64,000 nt of DNA from a virus (IMGVR_UViG_3300047510_001256:62001-126000); one strand, 5' to 3'; positions 27,701-33,608 are shown, counted from the stretch's first letter. A program made the numbers and translations. The notes: generated from the letters alone by a model not told the origin.

Positions 27701-29023
27701 GGATGATTTAATTACAAATGATGTTGCCGTGTTTATACTTTGAACTATGTAAATTCCATCTAGATGCGGATTACTAGTGTTGAAAATTTTAACCCTATCA
27801 CCAGCAAGATATTCATGCCCTGTTGCATTTACAGTAGCATTTCTAGTTCCATCGGGATTAACGGTAGATGAAACTACAATTGATTGAATATTTACTAATT
27901 GATATGCAGCATTATTTACATGTAAATTTTGAATACTATCAGTTACATCTCCAGTAGTAAAGTTTGGAGATGTATTAATACCCTGATAAATTTCAGATCC
28001 TGGAACAGCAGCAGCAACATAATCAAAAGTTCCGCTAGAAGAATTATAACTTAAACTACCAGTGGCAGTAAACAAACTGCGAATATCTTGTGTTGTGATA
28101 CCTGCGTATGATAGTTGTCCTGTTCCAGTATCTAAATTGATACTACCCCAAGAATAAGCATTATCAGTTTCTGTTAAACCAGTGTTATTTGGATTACCTC
28201 CAACTGTGCTAAATCTCTGTCTAATCTGTGAATCTGATACACCAGTAAATCTAATTTGACCAGCATTAGTTCCAGTTGCACTATAACTTAGTGATCCATA
28301 TCCAGACACATTAGAAACAGATACTGATTGTCTAATTTCTGTCTGTGTTATACCAGTATATTGAAATATTCCTGTCGATGCACTATAAGTAAGCGAACCA
28401 AATCCACCATTATTACTTGGACTTAATGCTGCACGAAAATCAGATCTCTTTGGACCAACGTATGTAAAGACTCCAGAATTATTGTAAGAGAAGGAACCGT
28501 ATCCAGTTGTCTCAGGATCTCCAGTTTGATTAGCAGTATTGTTTACGCTTAGATCATTGAATTCAATGGCAGAATCAGCAGAAATAGAAAGTATATTTCC
28601 AGAATCATTATAGTTAACAGTAATACCAGTGCCACCTTGAATTAAAGCCGCTACTCTATCATCAACTCTCTCATTAGTAAAATATAAATTAGTTCCTTCA
28701 GCAAGATCAAACGTAGTAAACTGAGAAAGATTAAACTCAGTTGCACCCTGAACTTCTAAATTTCCAGTGATAAGAACATTTTTAAATGTTACATCAGATG
28801 TTGGAGAAATTGCTTGCGGAAGAGAAGTCCAGGATACCTGTGAACCACCATTAATGGCAGTAAGATACTGACCTGTGTTACCATCACTTCCAGTACTATC
28901 AATGATAGATCCAGATACCTTCAGATCTTCGCCAGCTGGAATTGTTAGTCCAGTATTAGCAGTAACTTCTCTTGTTACTGCACCATCTAGCGAAGCTAAA
29001 CTATTGACTTTAATAAGGGACAT
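24776..29023 (-). CDS. Tail fibre/spike with beta-helix domain, 1415 aa
   Basis: The N-terminus resembles cyanophage tail fibres, with NLYFTNERVDDRVAALIQGG (about 112-130), a motif repeated in many T4-like fibre proteins. Residues 174-337 hold five imperfect copies of a unit like GxGSLxYxxxTGxFxYxGxTxxxIR. Next is a Gly-rich GxGY module (GSGYTNGTAVSTTSPNG). From about 905 to 1130 the sequence fits a pectate-lyase-like right-handed beta-helix (TKPLQNAINSAKFNGRDFLV, IPGGTYLIRQLVIPDRFTLRG, IISSCVFRDFPGPVIL, VNGCTIRNCGTGLRI), as in spikes that bind or cut surface polysaccharide. Late box at 29055-29062. Confidence 0.87.
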   Translation of the reverse strand: MSLIKVNSLASLDGAVTREVTANTGLTIPAGEDLKVSGSIIDSTGSDGNTGQYLTAINGGSQVSWTSLPQAISPTSDVTFKNVLITGNLEVQGATEFNLSQFTTFDLAEGTNLYFTNERVDDRVAALIQGGTGITVNYNDSGNILSISADSAIEFNDLSVNNTANQTGDPETTGYGSFSYNNSGVFTYVGPKRSDFRAALSPSNNGGFGSLTYSASTGIFQYTGITQTEIRQSVSVSNVSGYGSLSYSATGTNAGQIRFTGVSDSQIRQRFSTVGGNPNNTGLTETDNAYSWGSINLDTGTGQLSYAGITTQDIRSLFTATGSLSYNSSSGTFDYVAAAVPGSEIYQGINTSPNFTTGDVTDSIQNLHVNNAAYQLVNIQSIVVSSTVNPDGTRNATVNATGHEYLAGDRVKIFNTSNPHLDGIYIVQSINTATSFVIKSSNVPNATYQGKSVAVNSLVPGSGYTNGTAVSTTSPNGSGLTVNITTNSGQVSSVTINNQGNGNYKNGDVVTIVQGANTNASFVVNVSESKRQSTFTGDLVIEGSLNVNGSKIGLSDLFVGTNLIRLNSDLPDSEIPSGLGDDDAVIQVNRGSLLDTALRWSESDGRWQFTNDGVNYNNMLLPSETDFGAPEEFGASGDPNRYNVSAITSVNISGLSRVVVTVPDASKFKPNHNVKIYGVSSTQNLSTKFGTVPAPQSTVASNPLPTGNRWCYVYVTAVFDTETGDVSGCAVPSTNQIVFNNSPDNLNEENYNTIALQRQNSRQSVLVYRFAAADPGSDLQPALNARTDLIGGLNRDNFKLIAVVGAKYFSGGNNVQYQDYGSYDVTTNSLRGDDGSFGSNPSNPREDEIHIPHSPNYPGQHRHGFVSSDILNINLATNQVTLRGAIWSEEPLSDPDENVVTLYNNIGTESVYMYHDDTKPLQNAINSAKFNGRDFLVIPGGTYLIRQLVIPDRFTLRGLADATILHRQYWNTEGITDTSSSADGQRGNMLKSINFDGSDVGTEGALDCSLGDIVFDGSAKFQVLGPLSNFDTGTETQTNDAVINAINSKFFRMTNVKIRQSAGPALVAGGSENLSIDSCVFYNGADVERFATPCIVADEGDTTIISSCVFRDFPGPVILNSTNVLAVNGCTIRNCGTGLRIYGASKTDVLNNLILGPADEWIPVPDSYDSDFNGVNLIVQQGASDNFTPVLQYIENGSGVDLSNVNIRAQVLPVSVSGGVETINFLSPILLNGVDVIQYQPSGIINGQLATTDPTIGQVLFNIGQAGANAIIASNPPGPNQYNVYRAFGIRYVDVGSDVNFTIISGEVQSGNYKLTVSKVLYDAVSQGSYIKISSSHTYNPNVTATGTLIWEVITKAVTTGPTYVLTLSARSEDSLGVIGAATGTLTTVGTNAVNGYASIRNTFTIAKGIVGISF

Positions 29024-29054
29024 ATTCTTCCCGCAATATACTATTCCTTCTAGT

Positions 29055-29062
29055 TATTTATA
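29055..29062 (-). promoter_or_regulatory. Late promoter box TATAAATA
   Basis: Exact late box, 32 bp before the ATG of the beta-helix fibre gene at 29023. Confidence 0.7.
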
Positions 29063-29073
29063 AAGTCATTATA

Positions 29074-29144
29074 AGCGGGTGACGGGGATCGAACCCGTGA
29101 CAAGAGCTTGGAAGGCTCGCATGTTACCGCTACACCACACCCGC
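29074..29144 (-). tRNA. tRNA-Gly (anticodon UCC)
   Basis: Acceptor stem GCGGGTG/CACCCGC, anticodon stem GAGC/GCTC with loop CTTCCAA, and T-arm GGGTTCGATCCCC. No 3' CCA is encoded. It reads GGA/GGG codons; GGA is very common in the giant tail genes. Confidence 0.95.
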
Positions 29145-29160
29145 AGAAAAGTCCGAAGAC

Positions 29161-29385
29161 TTAAGTATATTTCCTGTAAGCAGGAACACCATCAGGATCT
29201 AACCATTTGGTGTATTCAAAATCTTCAATTGCAGTTGACATTTGAAGAGAATTATCACATAGATACATGTCTTTATATCTATTCGTGTAAGAATTCATCT
29301 TCTGAATTCTAAAGTCTGGATGACCATTATCTAGTGTACCACATTCAACATAACGATAGGGGAATCTTTCAAGTAAGATTTTCAT
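29161..29385 (-). CDS. Hypothetical protein, 74 aa
   Basis: MKILLERFPYRYVECGTLDN... through WLDPDGVPAYRKYT. Not recognised; small soluble protein with several Tyr and Asp. Its start overlaps the stop of the upstream Phd-like gene by 4 bp (ATGA), suggesting translational coupling in a chain of five small genes (29161-30590). The end TKWLDPDGVPAYRK echoes DYWLDPNGVLWYPDY in the gene at 29560-29964, so the two may share a short fold element. Confidence 0.65.
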   Translation of the reverse strand: MKILLERFPYRYVECGTLDNGHPDFRIQKMNSYTNRYKDMYLCDNSLQMSTAIEDFEYTKWLDPDGVPAYRKYT

Positions 29386-29576
29386 GGAGCATCATCGTGG
29401 TCTGTCATCATATCATACCACTCCTTGTCGGCAATGTCAAGAGCTGGAACGGCAGCAACTGCTCTACCATCAGGCATTCTGATCATAAAGTACTGCTTGT
29501 CCTTCTCTATCTTATCCATATACTCTTCAAAGTTTTCTTCAAACTCTTCTTGTGTAACTTCAATTACTTCGTTCAT
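29382..29576 (-). CDS. Phd/YefM-like antitoxin-fold protein, 64 aa
   Basis: MNEVIEVTQEEFEENFEEYM, then IEKDKQYFMIRMPDGRAVAA and VPA. The pattern (short strand, helix with spaced Phe/Leu, basic loop, then strand with 'G+AVAAVPA') matches the N-terminal DNA-binding half of Phd/YefM antitoxins. The C-terminal toxin-binding tail is short (LDIADKEWYDMMTDHDDAP). No RelE/Doc-like toxin is seen next to it, so it would be an orphan antitoxin or a small regulator. It overlaps both neighbours (4 bp and 17 bp). The assignment rests on the pattern only. Confidence 0.6.
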   Translation of the reverse strand: MNEVIEVTQEEFEENFEEYMDKIEKDKQYFMIRMPDGRAVAAVPALDIADKEWYDMMTDHDDAP

Positions 29577-29964
29577 GTGTGATATCCTCGTAGTCCTGTA
29601 GTATTCCTCGTTTGAAATGTAATTTTAATCGTGGCCATGTTTCCCATGATCCTTTCCAATTTGCCACATGTACTTCAACATATTTTGTAATTAAACAGGG
29701 AACATATCTACCATGTTGTCCGGTAGGAACCCATTCAAAGTTTAAAAACTTCATCTTGGGATCATATCTTGGATCGTCCTCTTCAATAATCTCAAATGTA
29801 TTTGTTCCCCGATAATCAGGATACCATAGAACTCCATTTGGATCTAACCAATAGTCAGTCATTGTGCCACCAATACCATCTTCAATGTCTTTGGTTTGAC
29901 ACACTACATTTGTAAATTGCTCACCCAAATCATATGATGAGCGAAAATAATCAAACATTCCCAT
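29560..29964 (-). CDS. Conserved cyanophage hypothetical, 134 aa
   Basis: Starts MGMFDYFRSSYDLGEQFTNV; includes CQTKDIEDGIGGTMTDYWLD and WPRLKLHFKRGILQDYE. Proteins with this MGMFDY...QTKD start recur in marine cyanophages, but no function is known to me. No membrane segment; high in Trp, Tyr and Asp. It overlaps the thioredoxin-like gene by 14 bp and the Phd-like gene by 17 bp. A second ATG two codons in is an equally possible start. Confidence 0.8.
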   Translation of the reverse strand: MGMFDYFRSSYDLGEQFTNVVCQTKDIEDGIGGTMTDYWLDPNGVLWYPDYRGTNTFEIIEEDDPRYDPKMKFLNFEWVPTGQHGRYVPCLITKYVEVHVANWKGSWETWPRLKLHFKRGILQDYEDITHERSN

Positions 29965-30229
29965 GTTTCTCTACCGTAGCCCTCCAAAAATCAGATGTCA
30001 TGTTATTAGATCCTTCAACCTTGGCAACAATGACACCATCAATTAAAGCAACTAAAGTTGGTGTGGCAACTACACCACAATCATTGGCAAATTGCGTCCA
30101 TTGATTTCCAACTTTAGCATTGGTGATGGTGATAACATTTTCCCAACCTTCAACTTTCTTTAGTTGTGTCTCAGCATACATGCATGGACGGCAACCTTCT
30201 TGAACAAACAAATGAATATCAGTCATCAT
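29951..30229 (-). CDS. Thioredoxin-like protein
   Basis: 92 residues; active site CRPC after the first strand (HLFVQEGCRPCMYAETQLKK), then a long middle and the cis-Pro strand VVATPTLVALIDG, as in the thioredoxin fold. It is shorter than host TrxA (about 105), so it is a minimal phage thioredoxin. Likely a disulfide reductase acting on phage or host enzymes such as ribonucleotide reductase. It overlaps the upstream gene by 11 bp. Two adjacent ATGs make the start uncertain by one codon. Confidence 0.85.
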   Translation of the reverse strand: MMTDIHLFVQEGCRPCMYAETQLKKVEGWENVITITNAKVGNQWTQFANDCGVVATPTLVALIDGVIVAKVEGSNNMTSDFWRATVEKHGNV

Positions 30230-30590
30230 CTAACTCCACATCATCTACAAGATCTGTTAATCTTTTTATAAAGTCTTCATCCATAGGAATGAGTTTTTCT
30301 TCACCACGATCAATACGATCTACCATTTCAAGCAACTCTTCAAGAAAATACTTTGGATAAGTATCATCTTCGCCAAGAGATACCCAAAACCATTCAAGAC
30401 ATTCTTGTTCTGGATCGTCATTTTTGAGTAGAGCATAGTCTTTATAGTTTGATCCCATAAGATCAGCCCAGATTCTAAATGCTCCACGAATAGATTGCCA
30501 ACCAGTCATCCAACAATGACCGATCCAATATTCCCACCAGTTGAGGGTGGTTTTGTTTTTGTTTGTTCCCTTAACTGGTGTGCTATACAT
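30219..30590 (-). CDS. Hypothetical protein, 123 aa
   Basis: Not recognised. The N-terminal half is rich in Trp (WWEYWIGHCWMTGWQSIRG); the C-terminal half is acidic with a likely helix (YFLEELLEMVDRIDRGEEKL) ending in DDVELDDD. No signal peptide. It is separated from the glutaredoxin gene by 1 bp and overlaps the thioredoxin-like gene, so it belongs to the redox/talC operon. Confidence 0.65.
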   Translation of the reverse strand: MYSTPVKGTNKNKTTLNWWEYWIGHCWMTGWQSIRGAFRIWADLMGSNYKDYALLKNDDPEQECLEWFWVSLGEDDTYPKYFLEELLEMVDRIDRGEEKLIPMDEDFIKRLTDLVDDVELDDD

Positions 30591-30591
30591 A

Positions 30592-30837
30592 TCAAATCAT
30601 ACAACAAAGTTCTTTTTCTTTTAGATATTTAATTGATTCTTTGCAACCGCCTAGTGGAATGTCCCCTAATACGATCTGTGGAAATGTTGCTCCTTTACCA
30701 AACTCAGAATAAAACTCTTCTTTTGTAAAGTGCTCTCCCAATTCATAGACAACATAATCTAGACCTTGATGTTGTGCGATGAAAATAAATTTCTGGCAAT
30801 GCGAACATCCTGGTTTTGAATAGATTGTTAGACTCAT
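30592..30837 (-). CDS. Glutaredoxin
   Basis: 81 residues, standard phage glutaredoxin size. Active site CSHC (MSLTIYSKPGCSHCQKF), cis-Pro in GATFPQIVLG and the Gly-Gly pair in PLGGCKES. It would use glutathione to reduce disulfides and is a likely electron donor to the phage NrdA/NrdB. It overlaps talC by 4 bp (ATGA), so it is translated after talC on the same message. It differs from the glutaredoxin at the window start in sequence and context. Confidence 0.93.
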   Translation of the reverse strand: MSLTIYSKPGCSHCQKFIFIAQHQGLDYVVYELGEHFTKEEFYSEFGKGATFPQIVLGDIPLGGCKESIKYLKEKELCCMI

Positions 30838-31502
30838 TTGTTTTGTGCTTCGTAATCTTTGTTGAAAGTTTCAAGTCCCTTATCCGTGAGAACATGACAA
30901 TACATTTTGTCAAAAATCTCTGGGGGCATAGTAACAACATCGGCACCACTCATAAAACAACGCGAAACACTATGCACATCTCGTAAAGAAGCAGCAAGAA
31001 CCTTGGTATTGATGCCGTGTAATTTATATGTATCAGAAATATTTTGTATCAGTTGAACACCATCAAAAGAATTATCATAGACTCTACCAACAAAAGGAGA
31101 AACATAAGTTGCTCCTGCTTTTGCTGCTAGAATTGCTTGTGCTACAGAGAAGATAAGAGTTACATTAGTAGTTATCTTTTTACCATCTGTATTTTCCATG
31201 TCTGCAAAATAAGCACATGCCTTTAGTCCTTCTGGTGTGCATGGAAGTTTGATTGTGACATTTGGAGCGATAGTAAAGTAATCTACCCCTTGTCGTATCA
31301 TACTAGCATAGTCATCTGCAACAACTTCTGCAGAGATAGATTCAAAATCAGGAAAACTATCGACAATTTCTTGAATGACTTCTTGTTGTGTCCTGCCAGA
31401 TTTTAAAATAAGAGTTGGATTTGTCGTGACTCCATCAATTAATCCGGTAGTATATCTTTTATAGATTGCATCAACATCACCTGTATCAAGAAATATTTTC
31501 AT
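30834..31502 (-). CDS. talC: Transaldolase, TalC/fructose-6-phosphate aldolase type
   Basis: 222 residues with the start at MKIFLDTGDVDAIYKRY, the usual N-terminus; an in-frame ATG upstream would add 13 residues without homology. GVTTNPTLI (residues 24-32) is the family signature and the Schiff-base lysine is K85 in VTIKLPCT. In cyanophages TalC drives the pentose phosphate pathway, shifting carbon away from the Calvin cycle to make NADPH and ribose for nucleotides. This fits with phage nrdA/nrdB. It is followed by glutaredoxin with a 4-bp overlap. Confidence 0.96.
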   Translation of the reverse strand: MKIFLDTGDVDAIYKRYTTGLIDGVTTNPTLILKSGRTQQEVIQEIVDSFPDFESISAEVVADDYASMIRQGVDYFTIAPNVTIKLPCTPEGLKACAYFADMENTDGKKITTNVTLIFSVAQAILAAKAGATYVSPFVGRVYDNSFDGVQLIQNISDTYKLHGINTKVLAASLRDVHSVSRCFMSGADVVTMPPEIFDKMYCHVLTDKGLETFNKDYEAQNK

Positions 31503-31568
31503 GGGGTTACTTTGAATTGTAATATTAAATGACGACATATAATTAAAAAATAACAACAATTAGTTGAG

Positions 31569-31642
31569 TCGGGATGATAGGATTTGAACCTACGACTTCT
31601 CGCTCCCAAAGCGAGTGCTCTACCAAACTGAGCTACATCCCG
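31569..31642 (-). tRNA. tRNA-Pro (anticodon UGG)
   Basis: Acceptor CGGGATG/CATCCCG, D-arm AGCTCAGTTTGGTAGAGC, anticodon stem CTCGC/GCGAG with loop TTTGGGA, T-arm with GGTTCAAATCC. Reads CCA. A consensus promoter lies 33 bp upstream. Confidence 0.96.
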
Positions 31643-31836
31643 ATAGACTCTTTATATAGGAATTGTTCTTTGAGATTATAGAACAACTTATGGTGTTTTG
31701 TCAAGAGGTAATATCCAGTGAGATCCTTACCATTATCAGTCCACCCATAAGAAATAACAGGTTCATTAATATCTTGTAGATCAAGTTTACGATCTGTATG
31801 AAGATAGTGATTGAAACGCTGGTGGAGGTTGATCAT
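31633..31836 (-). CDS. Hypothetical protein, 67 aa
   Basis: MINLHQRFNHYLHTDRKLDL... to FLYKESIGM. Unrecognised soluble protein, His- and Tyr-rich. The reading frame ends inside the first 10 bases of tRNA-Pro, and the tRNA promoter (31675-31704) lies inside it. It has its own sigma70-like promoter at 31858-31886. A decent composition supports coding, but overlap with tRNA elements lowers confidence. Confidence 0.5.
   Translation of the reverse strand: MINLHQRFNHYLHTDRKLDLQDINEPVISYGWTDNGKDLTGYYLLTKHHKLFYNLKEQFLYKESIGM
31675..31704 (-). promoter_or_regulatory. Consensus promoter for tRNA-Pro
   Basis: TTGACA (31704-31699), 18 bp, TATAAT (31680-31675). Both hexamers are exact consensus. Position suits a transcript starting just before the tRNA. 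Confidence 0.8.
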
Positions 31837-31845
31837 AATTTGCTT

Positions 31846-31873
31846 GCTTCTGTCAGTATTTTATGACAGAAGC
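31846..31873. repeat. Perfect 10-bp inverted repeat (operator or hairpin)
   Basis: GCTTCTGTCA gtatttta TGACAGAAGC. It overlaps the -10 and spacer of the promoter at 31858-31886 and has no T-run, so an operator or mRNA leader hairpin is more likely than a terminator. Confidence 0.55.
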
Positions 31874-31886
31874 GTGTGAAAATCAA
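31858..31886 (-). promoter_or_regulatory. Sigma70-like promoter for the 67-aa gene
   Basis: TTGATT (31886-31881), 17 bp, TAAAAT (31863-31858). The -10 lies in the loop of the perfect inverted repeat at 31846-31873. Confidence 0.55.
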
Positions 31887-31914
31887 GACATTCTAAAGGA
31901 ATTTTATTATATCT

Positions 31915-32166
31915 TTATCTTTCTTCAAAGTCAAGACGACGCACCTTACGCTTGCGTCTCTGCTCCTGAAACTCCAAATCCTGTCTTGTTAGAACTGAAT
32001 TTTGGTGACGAGGTTTTGCCCCCGAGATTATTTCTACTAGGGACAGGTCCAGTCCACTGATGTTGCCACCACGGATGGATGTAAGGTTCGGACATTGGCA
32101 ACTGCGTAACTGGGATGGGTGCTCCTCTAATACTTTCCCGCAGCTCTTGCATCTGATAGTTAACAT
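31915..32166 (-). CDS. Small Cys-pair protein, 83 aa
   Basis: ATG at 32166 with AAGGA 10 bp upstream. MLTIRCKSCGKVLEEHPSQL then SCQCPNLTSI: two CxxC/CxC pairs, a likely zinc-binding knuckle, followed by NISGLDLSLVEIISG and a very basic helix (QEQRRKRKVRRLDFEER). Proteins with this CKxC...SCxCPN...VDLS...RRxRKVRxLDFE layout recur in cyanophages; function unknown. A nucleic-acid-binding role is plausible. It overlaps, by about 220 bp in a different frame on the same strand, the gene at 31946-32230. Confidence 0.78.
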   Translation of the reverse strand: MLTIRCKSCGKVLEEHPSQLRSCQCPNLTSIRGGNISGLDLSLVEIISGAKPRHQNSVLTRQDLEFQEQRRKRKVRRLDFEER

Positions 32167-32230
32167 TTTCAAGCATTCCTTTTATGTCGTCAAGTTCTTT
32201 ACGAATTTTTAAATAGCGTTCTTTATCCAT
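31946..32230 (-). CDS. Hypothetical protein, 94 aa, overlapping in another frame
   Basis: Start MDKERYLKIRKELDDIKGML at 32230, just after tRNA-Val. Residues 1-35 form a clear helix/coiled coil (VNYQMQELRESI). Then comes a Pro/Trp-rich stretch (YIHPWWQHQWTGPVP) with a low-complexity tail. Most of the last two thirds is shared with the Cys-pair gene in another frame. The N-terminal part is free of overlap and looks truly coding; the tail may be a by-product of the other frame. Confidence 0.6.
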   Translation of the reverse strand: MDKERYLKIRKELDDIKGMLENVNYQMQELRESIRGAPIPVTQLPMSEPYIHPWWQHQWTGPVPSRNNLGGKTSSPKFSSNKTGFGVSGAETQA

Positions 32231-32248
32231 ATTATATATTGGACTATG

Positions 32249-32318
32249 GGCGATACTGGATTTGAACCAGTGACCATCTCCGTGTAAAGGAGGCACTCTA
32301 CCGCTGAGTTAATCGCCC
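32249..32318 (-). tRNA. tRNA-Val (anticodon UAC)
   Basis: Acceptor GGGCGAT/ATCGCCC, anticodon loop TTTACAC between CTCC and GGAG, T-arm CTGGTTCAAATCCAG. Reads GTA/GTG. Confidence 0.93.
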
Positions 32319-32535
32319 TAGAGGGTGGTGAGATTCTATCATACTCACAATCGGGAAGGTCTCACTGATAGTAAGTGTTTTCCCAATACTTTCGGACTCC
32401 TTGATAGTGGATTCTCATACCTCTAGTCTCCTAGTCGTATGGCGGGTATCACCCCTGTCCTAATCTACATTACCCAGTGCTTGACCACATAGGTTATTCT
32501 GTCACACCCAGGAGAAACCCGTCAGTTTCTCCAAG
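32319..32535 (-). other. Structured non-coding spacer in tRNA cluster
   Basis: 217 bp between tRNA-Arg and tRNA-Val with no convincing reading frame or tRNA. Several stems are seen in the minus-strand RNA: GGAGAAAC/GTTTCTCC, GGGAA...TTCCC enclosing CACT/AGTG, and GTGAG/CTCAC. This could be a phage ncRNA, processing signals or remains of lost tRNAs. Confidence 0.4.
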
Positions 32536-32609
32536 CGTCTCGGACAGGACTTGAACCTGTGACCAACTGCTTAGAAGGCAGATGCTCTATCCAACTGAGC
32601 TACCGAGAC
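32536..32609 (-). tRNA. tRNA-Arg (anticodon UCU)
   Basis: Acceptor GTCTCGG/CCGAGAC, anticodon stem TCTGC/GCAGT (four pairs plus an end mismatch), loop CTTCTAA, T-arm CAGGTTCAAGTCCTG. Reads AGA, the main Arg codon in the tail genes. Confidence 0.95.
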
Positions 32610-32617
32610 ATGAGACA

Positions 32618-32646
32618 ATCTTACCATAGACTGGTCGGATTGTCAA
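32618..32646 (-). promoter_or_regulatory. Promoter for tRNA-Arg
   Basis: TTGACA (32646-32641), 17 bp, TAAGAT (32623-32618), sited between tRNA-Tyr and tRNA-Arg. Confidence 0.65.
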
Positions 32647-32728
32647 TGGGCAGGGAGGGATTTGAACCCCCGTAGGCAGAGCCAGTGGATTTACAGTCCA
32701 CCTCCATTAACCACTCGGACACCTACCC
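32647..32728 (-). tRNA. tRNA-Tyr (anticodon GUA)
   Basis: Acceptor GGGTAGG/CCTGCCC with one G-U pair, anticodon stem GTGGA/TCCAC with loop CTGTAAA, a long variable arm (class II) and T-arm GGGTTCAAATCCC. Confidence 0.94.
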
Positions 32729-32814
32729 TAGAGACCTCCCTGTTTGTGCTTCAATGAGAGGCATGGGAGGGGCGAGACTGACGCGAGGTTTGGACCCCCG
32801 CTGCTCATGAAATA
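32729..32814 (-). other. Leader with tRNA-like remnant
   Basis: About 85 bp between the promoter at 32815-32843 and tRNA-Tyr. The minus strand holds GGGGGTCCAAACCTCGC, which looks like a damaged T-arm, but no acceptor or anticodon arm can be folded around it. It may be a dead tRNA or a leader hairpin. Confidence 0.3.
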
Positions 32815-32843
32815 ATAGTAACAGATCACTCCTGGTTTGTCAA
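32815..32843 (-). promoter_or_regulatory. Promoter for the tRNA cluster
   Basis: TTGACA (32843-32838), 17 bp, TACTAT (32820-32815). Its -35 overlaps the 3' end of the membrane-protein gene at 32826. Confidence 0.7.
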
Positions 32844-33269
32844 GGGGCAATCTGGAACCCATGGGGCACAGAGTCGGATCTCTCCTCCCAGTGCCTGACA
32901 CTCCTTAGTATAGCACACAGACTTGTCCACTGGTGCCTCTGAGTATCGTGGTGATGGAATCCTAACAGATCCATCGTCTCCTGTCAAGCGTTCGTATCTA
33001 CGAATTGCTTCATCAACTTCTAGTTCTACCTTAGCATCCAATTGTTTTTGATGATCTACTGGATCTGGAATGTCATTCTTAAGTCCTAGTTTTTCAATGA
33101 GTGCTGTGTATATTTTCCAGAGTTGCTTCTCATCTATTTTAAAATGATCAGAAAATCCAGCAATGATTAAAGCAATAATTGAAATAATAATGAATCCTTT
33201 TATGTGCTTTGGATTTAAAGTTGGCAATACTTTAAACTTTCCTTCTTTGAATTCAAAAAGTTTAAACAT
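32826..33269 (-). CDS. Hypothetical single-pass membrane protein, 147 aa
   Basis: Start at ATG 33269 with GGATGAGG as ribosome site. One hydrophobic segment at about 25-42 (GFIIISIIALIIAGF), then a soluble domain with a helix (KVELEVDEAIRRYERLTG) and a C-terminal Cys-rich patch (VCYTKECQALGGEIRLCAPW, PDC) that may form disulfides outside the membrane. Unrecognised; a role at lysis or in the envelope is possible. It overlaps the upstream gene by 8 bp. Confidence 0.65.
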   Translation of the reverse strand: MFKLFEFKEGKFKVLPTLNPKHIKGFIIISIIALIIAGFSDHFKIDEKQLWKIYTALIEKLGLKNDIPDPVDHQKQLDAKVELEVDEAIRRYERLTGDDGSVRIPSPRYSEAPVDKSVCYTKECQALGGEIRLCAPWVPDCPLTNQE

Positions 33270-33582
33270 TGTCCTCATCCATATTAGTCAGAAAATCTTC
33301 AAGTGCTTGATCTAAAGCATCTTTGGGAGATGTGTATCTTCCTTTGTCTCTAAGTTTTTTAGTATCAAAAGTTAGAGTTGGAGTCACAGATCCGTCTCTC
33401 TCTACTTTAACTTTTGCTCCAAAGATAGTTCCTTTGGGTTGAATGTTTAAGGTGTCAGCAGAGTCTAAAGAAACTTTTATCTTATCGTTCTCTGCTTTTA
33501 AATATCCTGACTTAGCAAGGACATCAACTACATCTCGCTCCCCAGGTAATTCATTATCATCTAGTTGATTAAATTTTGTCAT
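33262..33582 (-). CDS. Hypothetical protein, 106 aa
   Basis: MTKFNQLDDNELPGERDVVD... Soluble, Lys/Asp-rich, with a predicted beta-rich middle (DTLNIQPKGTIFGAKVKVER) and an acidic helix at the end (DALDQALEDFLTNMDEDNV). Not recognised. A late box (AATAAATA, 33618-33611) and a GC hairpin (33588-33608) lie upstream, so it probably starts a late unit with the membrane gene that follows. Confidence 0.65.
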   Translation of the reverse strand: MTKFNQLDDNELPGERDVVDVLAKSGYLKAENDKIKVSLDSADTLNIQPKGTIFGAKVKVERDGSVTPTLTFDTKKLRDKGRYTSPKDALDQALEDFLTNMDEDNV

Positions 33583-33587
33583 AGAAA

Positions 33588-33608
33588 GGGGAGGTGATCA
33601 GTCTCCCC
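33588..33608 (-). terminator. Possible hairpin terminator after the RlpA-like gene
   Basis: GGGGAG actgatcac CTCCCC, followed on the minus strand by TTTC. Weak T-run, and it lies downstream of a late box, so it may equally be a leader hairpin of the 106-aa gene. Confidence 0.4.

Noticed and set aside
31863-32060. Plus-strand frame opposite the Cys-pair gene
   Set aside because: No ribosome site or conserved features; it opposes two better-supported frames.
32977-33005. TTGACA-like site inside the 147-aa membrane gene
   Set aside because: Possible TTGACA-17-TAGGAT, but a weak -10 and no gene start at a suitable distance.
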